DNA of 64,000 bases from Flavobacterium sp. SLB02 (GTDB lineage: Bacteria; Bacteroidota; Bacteroidia; Flavobacteriales; Flavobacteriaceae). The DNA lies in the NCBI RefSeq assembly GCF_009664855.1, contig NZ_CP045928.1:2350049-2414048 (forward strand). Reading direction: 5' to 3'. Positions within the stretch are counted from its first letter, which is position 1. Each line of letters begins with the position of its first letter. The position numbers and the translations under genes are program-made. A model generated the notes under the pieces. The model ran no database searches and was not told the origin of the DNA. It saw only the letters and a program-made list of their open reading frames with translations. Shown here piece after piece: positions 36,334-44,651 of the stretch.

Positions 36334-39300
36334 ATGAAAAGGACTATATTTTTATTAATGCTGCTTATAACTTCTATAGTTACCTATGGGCAAAATATTA
36401 CAGTAAGCGGTGTAGTTACTGATGGGCAAAAACTGCCTTTACCTGGTGCGACAGTTTACGAAAAAGGAACCAAAAACAGCACCGTTACATCTATTGATGG
36501 TGACTATCAAATTAAGGTAAAACCCGATGCTATATTGGTATTTACTTTTATGGGAACAAAAACTACCGAGATCCCGGTTAAAAACAGAACCACGATCAAT
36601 ACAAAACTAATAGATGACACCAATAATCTTGATGAGGTAGTTGTGGTAGGTTACGGAACGAAATCAAGAAAAAATATTACCGGCGCCATATCCTCTGTAA
36701 AAGGAGAGGAAATTGCCAAAATGCCGGTACAAAACGTTGCACAGGCCCTGCAAGGACGTGTTGCCGGTATGCAGGTTACGATGTCTGACGGAACTCCGGG
36801 ATCTGAACCAACACTTAGAATTCGAGGCGGAACTTCAATAACACAAAGCAACGAGCCATTGTATGTGGTCGACGGAGTGGCGCAAACTGGCGGATTGGGC
36901 TTTTTGGACCCTACAGATATCGAATCTGTAGATGTGCTAAAAGATGCTTCATCAACCTCTATTTATGGAGCGCAGGGAGCCAACGGAGTAGTTTTGGTGA
37001 CAACCAAAAAAACAAAAAGCGGTAAACTAACGATTGGTTATGATACTTACGGAGGTATTAAAACAATTGCCAAAAAGCTTGATGTAATGAATCCGTATCA
37101 ATATACCCAATTAATGTATGAAGGTGCTACTGATGATGTAAGACTGCAAAAATTCATAAAAAACTATGGTACCTGGGATGAATTAGCCCCTCTTTATCAA
37201 AACAGGCCCGGTATTAACTGGCAGGATGAAATATTTGGAAATGCAGTGCAGTCTCAATATCATAAGATAAGTATTAGCGCCGGTGGAAACGAAACCAAAT
37301 TTAATTCATTTTATTCTGTTAATAACGATCAGGGTATTATGCTCGGAAGCGAATCTGTAAAGCATATCGCAAAATTGGCTGTAACGCATAATGTGACCGA
37401 TAAACTTTCTGTGAATGCTATCGTTAATTATTCCAATCAAAAAATAACCGGATTAGATACAGGCGAAGGTGGAAATGCAAGATTAAGCATGTTACAGACT
37501 TTACTGCAATACCGACCAACAATTGGAAAAAATGGCGTAGACGAAGACCTTAAAACCCTTACCGTAGATCCGTTAGACAATCAGGATTCGCCTATATTTC
37601 AAAGTCCGTCGATTACAATCGACAGCCAAAAAAGAGAAGCCATTACAAGATCGATAAACATGAGTTTGCAGCTTCAGTATAATATTACACCTAAATTGGT
37701 TTATCGCGGATTGATAAGTTATACTGATAACAATAACAACAGTAAGTATTTTAATGATGCCAGAGGTATTCAGGCCATCAGAAGCGGCGGTGCTAATGGA
37801 GGGGTTACCAATAATATCTCTACCCGTTTAAATTATAATAATGTGCTGACTTATAGTAATACATTTTCTAAAAATCATAAATTTGATTTTACCGCAGGTC
37901 AGGAATACATTTATAATTATTCCGAAGGAATTAGCACGACTGCCAGTGCTTTTCCGGATGTAAACTTGGGTTGGGACAAACTGCAATTGGGTACCATTGC
38001 GGGCATACCGACAACATTTGCAGAAGATGATAAAATGCTGTCCTTTTTTGCAAAGACAAGTTATTCTTTCAAAAATAAATATTTGTTTGCAGCCAGTATA
38101 AGAGCTGATGGTTCTTCAAAATTTGGTTCTGATAACAGATGGGGATATTTCCCTTCAGTATCTGCAGCTTATCGAATTATTGAAGAAGATTTTATGAGAA
38201 GCGTTCCTGTATTTTCAGACCTTAAATTTCGTGTAAGTTATGGTGAGGCAGGAAATAACCGAATTGCAAATTATGCTGCGTTAGGTATTTTTAATTCAGG
38301 ATCTTATCCTATTAACAATCAAACTAATATTACAGCCTATCAAAACAATATTCCGAACCCGCTTTTAAAATGGGAAGCTACTAAATCAACGAATATAGGT
38401 TTAGATTTAGGATTTTTCAAACAAAGAATCTCACTTACTACCGAGTTATACGAAAATCGTTCTAAAGATTTGCTTTACAACACCCGTGTACCGGCTAGTT
38501 CAGGATTTAAAAAACAGTTTCAGAATATTGGTGCAACATCCAACCGCGGTTTAGAATTTACCCTGAATACAATAAACATAAAAAAGGCCGACTTTAATTG
38601 GAGTACCAGTTTTAATATCGCTTTTAATAAAACAAAAGTACTGGCTTTAAGCGAAGGAGAAAATTCATTAATAACCAATAGTTACACCACTTCAAACGAT
38701 TATATCCTAGAAGTAGGAAGACCAGTAGGTGTTATGTACGGATATGTTCGCGATGGTTTATATCAGGTTAGCGATTTTGATTATAATGCAACAAACAGCA
38801 CTTACACGTTAAAATCAGGTGTAGTGAGTGATAATGTTGTGGTACAGCCGGGATTCATAAAATTTAAAGATATTAGTGGTCCAAACGGAAAACCAGACGG
38901 AGTAATCAATGATTTAGACAGAACTGCTATAGGAGATTCAAACCCTAAATATACAGGAGGTTTAAATAATACCTTTAGTTATAAAGGATTAGATCTTAGT
39001 ATCTTTTTAGATTTCTCTGTAGGAAATGATATTTATAACGCTAACGTGCTGAACAATTCAAGACTGAATCAGGAAAACCTAAATACTTTTGCTATTTATG
39101 CCGACAGATGGACTACGATTAACGCAAGCGGACAGCGTGTAACCGATCCTGCTGAACTGACAGCCCTGAATGTTGGAAAAACCAACCCAGCCTTCAATGG
39201 TAATGCTACAGGCCGTTTGTACAGCGATATTATCGAGGATGGATCATTCCTGCGCATCAATAATATAAGTTTAGGATATACCCTGCCTAAAAAATGGCTG

Positions 39301-39483
39301 AGCAATACTAAAATTTCAAATCTGAGAATTTATTTTACGGCTAATAATGTGTATGTATTTACCAAATATTCAGGTTACGATCCTGAAGTAAGTGTAATTA
39401 ATAGTGCTATAACCAGAGGAGTAGATTTTAGTGCTTATCCAAGAAGCAAATCGTTTCTTACAGGTTTAAATATTTCACTATAA
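36334..39483 (+). CDS. SusC-like TonB-dependent outer membrane transporter
   Basis: 1049 residues: signal peptide (ends TYGQ), an N-terminal carboxypeptidase-like beta domain (about 23-100, VSGVVTDGQKLPLPGATV), a TonB-box region with DEVVVVGYGTKSRKNITGA, the plug (LQGRVAGMQVT, IRGGTSI, then ASSTSIYGAQGANGVVLVTT), and a barrel ending in an aromatic-rich LTGLNISL. It moves oligosaccharides across the outer membrane in a lidded complex with SusD. Cargo is inferred to be heparan-type oligosaccharide from the neighbours. The gene has a long leader and a candidate activator site upstream. Confidence 0.95.
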   Translation: MKRTIFLLMLLITSIVTYGQNITVSGVVTDGQKLPLPGATVYEKGTKNSTVTSIDGDYQIKVKPDAILVFTFMGTKTTEIPVKNRTTINTKLIDDTNNLDEVVVVGYGTKSRKNITGAISSVKGEEIAKMPVQNVAQALQGRVAGMQVTMSDGTPGSEPTLRIRGGTSITQSNEPLYVVDGVAQTGGLGFLDPTDIESVDVLKDASSTSIYGAQGANGVVLVTTKKTKSGKLTIGYDTYGGIKTIAKKLDVMNPYQYTQLMYEGATDDVRLQKFIKNYGTWDELAPLYQNRPGINWQDEIFGNAVQSQYHKISISAGGNETKFNSFYSVNNDQGIMLGSESVKHIAKLAVTHNVTDKLSVNAIVNYSNQKITGLDTGEGGNARLSMLQTLLQYRPTIGKNGVDEDLKTLTVDPLDNQDSPIFQSPSITIDSQKREAITRSINMSLQLQYNITPKLVYRGLISYTDNNNNSKYFNDARGIQAIRSGGANGGVTNNISTRLNYNNVLTYSNTFSKNHKFDFTAGQEYIYNYSEGISTTASAFPDVNLGWDKLQLGTIAGIPTTFAEDDKMLSFFAKTSYSFKNKYLFAASIRADGSSKFGSDNRWGYFPSVSAAYRIIEEDFMRSVPVFSDLKFRVSYGEAGNNRIANYAALGIFNSGSYPINNQTNITAYQNNIPNPLLKWEATKSTNIGLDLGFFKQRISLTTELYENRSKDLLYNTRVPASSGFKKQFQNIGATSNRGLEFTLNTINIKKADFNWSTSFNIAFNKTKVLALSEGENSLITNSYTTSNDYILEVGRPVGVMYGYVRDGLYQVSDFDYNATNSTYTLKSGVVSDNVVVQPGFIKFKDISGPNGKPDGVINDLDRTAIGDSNPKYTGGLNNTFSYKGLDLSIFLDFSVGNDIYNANVLNNSRLNQENLNTFAIYADRWTTINASGQRVTDPAELTALNVGKTNPAFNGNATGRLYSDIIEDGSFLRINNISLGYTLPKKWLSNTKISNLRIYFTANNVYVFTKYSGYDPEVSVINSAITRGVDFSAYPRSKSFLTGLNISL

Positions 39484-39499
39484 TTTAAAGTTTAAAAAA

Positions 39500-41386
39500 A
39501 TGAAAAAATATATATTTTCCTTTAAAGCAATTACAATAGTTGGAATAACTTGCCTGCTATTACCGCTTAATTCATGTGAAAAAGAACTGGAAGTAACACC
39601 CTACTCTTACTTTACAACCGCTAATTTTTTTACTAATGCCAATGAAGCCAATATGGCGGCATTAGGTGTCTACGAGCCCATGTCGTCTCTTGATAGCTAT
39701 GGCTGGAATATTTCGCTGATTTTTGATGCTGATACTGATATTGGTCAAATAAGCGGCTTAGGATCTGATGACTGGCGTACCATAGCGCATTATCAGGGAA
39801 TCTCTCAAACGAATGCTTTTTACAACGTATGGAGTAAATTGTATGAAGGAATCGATAGGGCGAATGTTGTAATTGAAAGAATCCCACAAATGGATTTGTA
39901 CGCAAACGGAACACAGGCCGAAAAAACTCAGCTCAACAGATACATTGGAGAAGCTAAGTTTCTGCGCGGTTTTTACTATTCAGAGCTAGTGCGTTTATGG
40001 GGCGATGTTCCCTTTAAAACAAAAAGCTCTCAGGCAGGAGATAATCTTAAGGGAGCACTTGTAGATCGTCATGAAATTTATGCTCAGATTATAAAAGACA
40101 TGCAGGAAGCAGCCCTTCTTCTTCCTGAACAAATACCAACAGATGAGCGTGTTAACAAATGGGCAGCAAAATCAATGCTTGCCAGAGTAGCCATCTTCGC
40201 AGGAGGCTATTCTTTAAACGCAGACGGAACTATAAAACGTCCTGCTGATTACAAAGAATATTACAAGATTGCACAAAAAGAGATCAATGATGTTATGGCA
40301 CAAAATCCATATAAATTGAACCCTTCGTATTCTAAGGTCTTTAAAAACCAGTGTCAGCATGTTTTAGAACCTACAGAAAATATTTTTCAGATTGCTTTTT
40401 ACAACTCAGCCGGAGCCAGAGAAAACGGATCCTGGGTGGGTTATTTCAACGGGGCTTTAACATCAAACGGAATTTACGCTACAACAGTAGGAAGATGTAT
40501 GGTGCCAAAGCCATTCTACAGCAGCTTTACAGAAGGAGACCAGCGAAGAGATTTTTCGATAGCCACTTATACAATTAATGCATTGGGGAATAAAGTAGCT
40601 CTTTTGACCACAAAACAAGACGAAAGCTGGACAGTGGCAAAATGGAACAGGGAATATCAAACCAATTCTACTCAGGAAAGACAATATACACACATCAACT
40701 GGGTAGTGATGCGTTATTCAGATTTACTGTTAATGCGTGCCGAAGTAGAAAATGAATTAAACGAAGGTCCAAATGCTATTGCGTATGATGCCATTAATCA
40801 GGTTCGAAAAAGAGCTTTTGGAGCAGATATTCAGGGAAGCAGAATTGCCATTGATTTAAATACCAAAGGAACAGGATATACAGCCGCGGCCAATGTTGTC
40901 TTTCAAATTACAGGCGGTGGCGGCAGTGATGCGGCGGCAGCTGTAGTAACACTTGCAAGTGGTGGAATTGGGACAATCGGAATGTTACGTTCGGGCGACG
41001 GTTATACAACCGCACCAACTGTAACCATTACAAGTACAGACGGAAAAGGTTCAGGTGCAGCAGCAACTGCCAGACTTTTACCAAAACCAACAGCTGCACA
41101 AATAAATTTACCAACAGGACTTAGTAAAGAAAATTTCCTTAAAGCCCTTCAACAAGAAAGAGCCTGGGAACTTTCAGGGGAAGGTATGCGCAGAGCCGAT
41201 TTGATAAGATGGGGAATTTTGGGAGATAAATTAACCGAAACAAGTGTTGCAGTAAAAGCTATAAGATCTACATACTTCTACCCTGCTATCAACAATTTTG
41301 TGGCCGGGAAACATGAATTATATCCGTTTCCGCAAAACGAAACCGATGTGAATAAAAGTATTACACGTCAAAATCCGAAGTATTAA
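39500..41386 (+). CDS. SusD-like surface glycan-binding lipoprotein with an inserted repeat domain
   Basis: 628 residues. A lipoprotein signal (LLPLNSC) is followed by the TPR-rich SusD fold (FLRGFYYSELVRLWGDVPF, RWAAKSMLAR-like block, then FLKALQQERAWELSGEGMRRADLIRWG). It covers SusC as a lid and binds the glycan. Between the INQVRKRAFG helix and the conserved final helix lies an insertion of about 80 residues (40850-41085) rich in Gly, Ala and Thr with a repeated GxGYTxAxxVxxxx pattern, not normal for SusD. It probably forms a small beta domain at the surface. Confidence 0.93.
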   Translation: MKKYIFSFKAITIVGITCLLLPLNSCEKELEVTPYSYFTTANFFTNANEANMAALGVYEPMSSLDSYGWNISLIFDADTDIGQISGLGSDDWRTIAHYQGISQTNAFYNVWSKLYEGIDRANVVIERIPQMDLYANGTQAEKTQLNRYIGEAKFLRGFYYSELVRLWGDVPFKTKSSQAGDNLKGALVDRHEIYAQIIKDMQEAALLLPEQIPTDERVNKWAAKSMLARVAIFAGGYSLNADGTIKRPADYKEYYKIAQKEINDVMAQNPYKLNPSYSKVFKNQCQHVLEPTENIFQIAFYNSAGARENGSWVGYFNGALTSNGIYATTVGRCMVPKPFYSSFTEGDQRRDFSIATYTINALGNKVALLTTKQDESWTVAKWNREYQTNSTQERQYTHINWVVMRYSDLLLMRAEVENELNEGPNAIAYDAINQVRKRAFGADIQGSRIAIDLNTKGTGYTAAANVVFQITGGGGSDAAAAVVTLASGGIGTIGMLRSGDGYTTAPTVTITSTDGKGSGAAATARLLPKPTAAQINLPTGLSKENFLKALQQERAWELSGEGMRRADLIRWGILGDKLTETSVAVKAIRSTYFYPAINNFVAGKHELYPFPQNETDVNKSITRQNPKY

Positions 41387-41405
41387 ATCTCTTAATATAA
41401 TTTTC

Positions 41406-41545
41406 AACACATAGAATCATAGTTTATTTTGGCTGAAAAGCAGGCGTTTCACTCATTTGCAACAAACATAGATAAGCATGTGTAAAGAAACGAGTTTCTT
41501 TTTAATATCCTTTTTTACAAATAAAAACTATGTTTCTATGTGTTT
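41406..41545. repeat. Dispersed palindromic intergenic element, copy A
   Basis: AACACATAGAATCATAGTTT at 41406-41425 is the inverted complement, with one mismatch, of AAACTATGTTTCTATGTGTT at 41525-41544. The interior contains TTTCTTTTTAATATCCTTT, also found in copy C (52990-53118). Copies or parts lie at 47374 and 53971 too, all between genes of the glycosaminoglycan locus. Confidence 0.65.
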
Positions 41546-41607
41546 AATAAAATATTCATTTTATAAATTTAAAGTAAATTATAAAAAAGATAGTATTAGT
41601 ATACAGC

Positions 41608-41916
41608 TTGATCCTAATGGTTAGTGTAACACTGGCTCAGGATAAACCAAAAGACATGAAAGTATTAAGAGATTCTATCTTTACAGTCATGAAAATAAGC
41701 AAAGTAAACAGACAAAAAATGCACGATTTAATTGCCGAAAATGACAAAGGTCAAAAAGCGATTAAAGACGATCCGGCACTTTTTTATGATCAGAGACAAG
41801 AGAAACTAGAAGCCTGGAAAAAAGAAATAACAACCAAAGAAAAAGCAATTCTAACACCGGAACAATTTCAAATATGGAGAGATTTTGGAAAATCTTTAAA
41901 TAAACCTAAATCATAA
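41608..41916 (+). CDS. Small secreted helical protein (Spy/CpxP-like appearance)
   Basis: About 100 residues, helical and charged, with TPEQFQIWRDFGKSL near the end, the LTPEQ-type motif of Spy/CpxP-like periplasmic proteins. The natural start is unclear. The full signal peptide KKIVLVYSLILMVSVTLAQ is in frame from 41584, but the codon before it (41581-41583) is ATA instead of ATG. Usable alternatives are TTG at 41608 or ATG at 41617, which would shorten the signal peptide. Position between SusD and the ROK kinase suggests a role in the locus, not known. Confidence 0.6.
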   Translation: MILMVSVTLAQDKPKDMKVLRDSIFTVMKISKVNRQKMHDLIAENDKGQKAIKDDPALFYDQRQEKLEAWKKEITTKEKAILTPEQFQIWRDFGKSLNKPKS

Positions 41917-42046
41917 TACCGTTAGAACATAAATAAAAGGATTATTTTTTTTAGAAAATTAATCATTTTTTGGACATTAATGCAGAACTTGCCGTTCTGC
42001 ATTAATTGTTTCCGGGAGAAGATAAAATAATAGTAAAATTAGCATT

Positions 42047-43012
42047 ATGAATACCATAAACGATACACCAATATCACAATCATACGCAATCGGGATAGAT
42101 ATTGGCGGCACTTCACTGAAATGCGGCGTTGTCAGCGAACTTGGAGAAATCTTGTTTTCATTTATAGTTTCCCTTAAAGAAGCAAAAACCGAAGAAGAGA
42201 TAATAAACTTAATTGTTAAGGTGATTACGCAATGCACAGATGAATTAAACGAACCTATTGTAGGCATTGGTATTGGTTTTCCGGGTTTAATCGAAAATGA
42301 TGTAATTGTGGGTGGTGGCGTTAATCTTCCCGGTTTTGAACAATTGCCATTAGGAAAAATTCTAAATGACCTGTCAGGACATAATGTAGTAATTGATAAT
42401 GACGCCAACTTAATGGGACTTGCCGAAGTAATCTATGGCGCGGCAAAAGACAGTGAAGATGCTATATTCCTAACGATTGGCACAGGAATTGGCGGTGCGA
42501 TCATGATCAATAAAAAACTTTTTGGCGGTTACCACAATCGTGGCGCCGAATTAGGACACACCGTAATTCAGTACAATGGAATTCAATGTGCCTGTGGCGG
42601 ACGCGGCTGTTTAGAAACATACGCTTCTGTTACCGCATTAATAGCATACTACAAATCTCAAAATAAAACAGCCAAAGAACATATCGACGGAAAAACCATT
42701 ATCAAAAAGTATCTTGCCGGCGAAGACCATGCAGTAAATGCAATGGAACATCACTTTGATTATTTAGCAGCCGGAATCGTTAATTGCGTGAACATTTTTA
42801 GTCCGCAGAAAGTCATAATTGGCGGTGGAATCAGCGAAGCAGGTCAGTTTTATATTGATGAATTGACAAAAAGAGTTAAAAAGACCGCAATTCCGGTTTC
42901 TTTCTCCAATACAAAAATTGTAGCGGCTAGTTTAGGCAACCAAGCCGGTTTATTAGGTGCTTGCGCCAATGCTTTCCAGAAATTTAAAAAGACGGAATAC
43001 GCGAAATTGTAA
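42047..43012 (+). CDS. ROK family sugar kinase (probable GlcNAc kinase)
   Basis: 321 residues, cytoplasmic. ROK features are the ATP-phosphate loop YAIGIDIGGTSLKCGVV, GIGFPG, IDNDANLMGLAEV with the catalytic Asp, LGHTVIQYNGIQCACGGRGC with the zinc-binding CxCGxxGC, and E-T in CLETYAS. In a heparan locus it most likely phosphorylates the amino sugar released by GH88 (GlcNAc to GlcNAc-6-phosphate), as the related kinase in the Bacteroides heparin locus. The exact sugar is inferred from context. A long hairpin follows two bases after the stop codon. Confidence 0.9.
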   Translation: MNTINDTPISQSYAIGIDIGGTSLKCGVVSELGEILFSFIVSLKEAKTEEEIINLIVKVITQCTDELNEPIVGIGIGFPGLIENDVIVGGGVNLPGFEQLPLGKILNDLSGHNVVIDNDANLMGLAEVIYGAAKDSEDAIFLTIGTGIGGAIMINKKLFGGYHNRGAELGHTVIQYNGIQCACGGRGCLETYASVTALIAYYKSQNKTAKEHIDGKTIIKKYLAGEDHAVNAMEHHFDYLAAGIVNCVNIFSPQKVIIGGGISEAGQFYIDELTKRVKKTAIPVSFSNTKIVAASLGNQAGLLGACANAFQKFKKTEYAKL

Positions 43013-43013
43013 A

Positions 43014-43049
43014 ATCTCCCAATCCCGATGGTTATCGGGATTGGGAGAT
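43014..43049. terminator. Perfect 16-bp hairpin after the ROK gene
   Basis: ATCTCCCAATCCCGAT pairs fully with ATCGGGATTGGGAGAT around a GGTT loop. On the + strand an A run, not a T run, follows, so it is not a standard terminator in that direction. It may still stop or protect the 3' end of the message. Confidence 0.5.
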
Positions 43050-43151
43050 AAAAAAACCTGCATAAAAAAAACTTCGCGCCCCTTGCGTAACTCTTCGCGA
43101 AATCCCCACAAATTCAAAGAATTAAAGGTTTTTAGATAAATTTAATATCAT

Positions 43152-43197
43152 TTTACACAAATTCAAAACCGTATAAGCACATTGATTACTAAATTCG
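43152..43197 (+). promoter_or_regulatory. Candidate HTCS operator and -7 box of the sulfatase gene
   Basis: TTTACACAAATTCAAAAC (43152-43169) is identical to the GH88 copy. The 10 bases before it (AATATCATTT) match the SusC copy. TAAATTCG (43190-43197), one mismatch from TAnnTTTG, begins exactly 20 bases after CAAAAC, as before SusC. Confidence 0.55.
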
Positions 43198-43250
43198 TTT
43201 TGCATTTATGAGTGTATAAATCAAAAACCAATCTATTAAAACAGGTCGAT

Positions 43251-44630
43251 ATGATCATTCAAAAAAACATATATTTTATATGGCTTTTCGTGGTATTGCA
43301 TATTCCGTTTTTAAGTAATTCGCAAACCGCTGAACGCCCCAATATTCTGATCATCATGACCGATCAGCAGACTGCTGATGCAATGAGTATTGCAGGAAAC
43401 AAAAACCTGCATACACCTGCAATGGATAAACTGGCACAAAACGGAGTCAGGTTTACCAAAGCGTATTGCGCACAACCCTTGTGTACTCCTTCCCGCTCCG
43501 CTATAATGAGCGGAAAAATGCCTTTCGAAAATGGTTTTATTGGAAACGCTCCAGAAAAGGACGGTCAATGGCCGGATGATCTGTTGATGATGGGGAAAAT
43601 TTTCCAAAACGGAGGTTATAAAACCGGTTATGTAGGCAAATGGCACTTACCCGTTCCCACTTCCAAAAAAAGCCAGCATGGTTTTGAATATATCGAAAAT
43701 ACCGCCTTTCAGGATTATAATGATGCTGCGACACCGTCTTTCTGTGCTCGCTTTATCAAAGAGAATAAAAACACCCCTTTTTTATTGGTCGCCTCCTTTT
43801 TGAATCCACATGATATTTGCGAATGGGCACGCGGAGAAGATTTAAAAATGGATGTATTAGAAAATGCACCACCTGCAGATCAATGTCCGACCTTGCCTGC
43901 CAACTGGAAAATCCCGGAATACGAACCTAAAATTGTACGCGAACAGCAAAAAGTAAGTTTCAGAACCTATCCCACCGTCAACTGGACTCCGGATCAATGG
44001 CGCCAATACCGCTGGGCCTATAATCGTCTGGTAGAAAAAGTAGACGGTTATATCGAAATGGTTTTGGCTTCTTTAAAGAAATACAATATCGAAAAAAATA
44101 CCATCATTATTTTTACAGCAGATCACGGTGACGGATACGCAGGTCACAGTTGGAATCAGAAACAAATATTATACGAAGAATCAGCCAAAATACCTTTTAT
44201 CATATCTAAAATAGGCGAATGGAAACCACGCACAGATGATTTGTTAGTTTGTAATGGTACCGATATTATCCCTACAATCTGCGGATTTACAGCAATCCCA
44301 AAACCAAATTATTTAAAAGGAATTGACATTAGTAAAAAAATAGAAAATCCCGCCCTAAAATTACGTGATACATTGGTAATCGAAACCGATTTTGCAGATA
44401 ACGAAGAGCTTCTAAACATTAGCGGACGTGCCGTAATTACTCAAGATTATAAATATATCGTATACAACAAGGGAGATTTAAAAGAACAGCTCTTCAATCT
44501 ATCGACAGATCCGGGCGAGATCACGAATCTGGCCGTAAATAAAGCCTATAAAAAAGAATTAACTGCTATGCGCCGCTATCTTAAAAAGTGGTGTAAAACA
44601 AATGGAGATTCTTTTGAATCAGGATTATAA
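43251..44630 (+). CDS. Sulfatase of the formylglycine family (S1), probable GlcNAc 6-O-sulfatase type
   Basis: 459 residues from the ATG at 43251, where the signal peptide begins (MIIQKNIYFIWLFVVLHIPF, cut near SNSQ). A start at 43212 would put 13 charged residues in front. The metal-binding NILIIMTDQQ, the formylglycine motif C78-T-P-S-R82 (PLCTPSRSAIMSG), GYVGKWHL, and FTADHGDGYAGH are all intact. Such Cys-type enzymes need a maturase encoded elsewhere. In a heparan locus it would remove sulfate, probably 6-O from glucosamine as in the Bacteroides heparin locus; substrate is an inference. It lies 21 bases before the next lyase. Confidence 0.9.
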   Translation: MIIQKNIYFIWLFVVLHIPFLSNSQTAERPNILIIMTDQQTADAMSIAGNKNLHTPAMDKLAQNGVRFTKAYCAQPLCTPSRSAIMSGKMPFENGFIGNAPEKDGQWPDDLLMMGKIFQNGGYKTGYVGKWHLPVPTSKKSQHGFEYIENTAFQDYNDAATPSFCARFIKENKNTPFLLVASFLNPHDICEWARGEDLKMDVLENAPPADQCPTLPANWKIPEYEPKIVREQQKVSFRTYPTVNWTPDQWRQYRWAYNRLVEKVDGYIEMVLASLKKYNIEKNTIIIFTADHGDGYAGHSWNQKQILYEESAKIPFIISKIGEWKPRTDDLLVCNGTDIIPTICGFTAIPKPNYLKGIDISKKIENPALKLRDTLVIETDFADNEELLNISGRAVITQDYKYIVYNKGDLKEQLFNLSTDPGEITNLAVNKAYKKELTAMRRYLKKWCKTNGDSFESGL

Positions 44631-44651
44631 TTGGGCTAACGAAATGATTTT

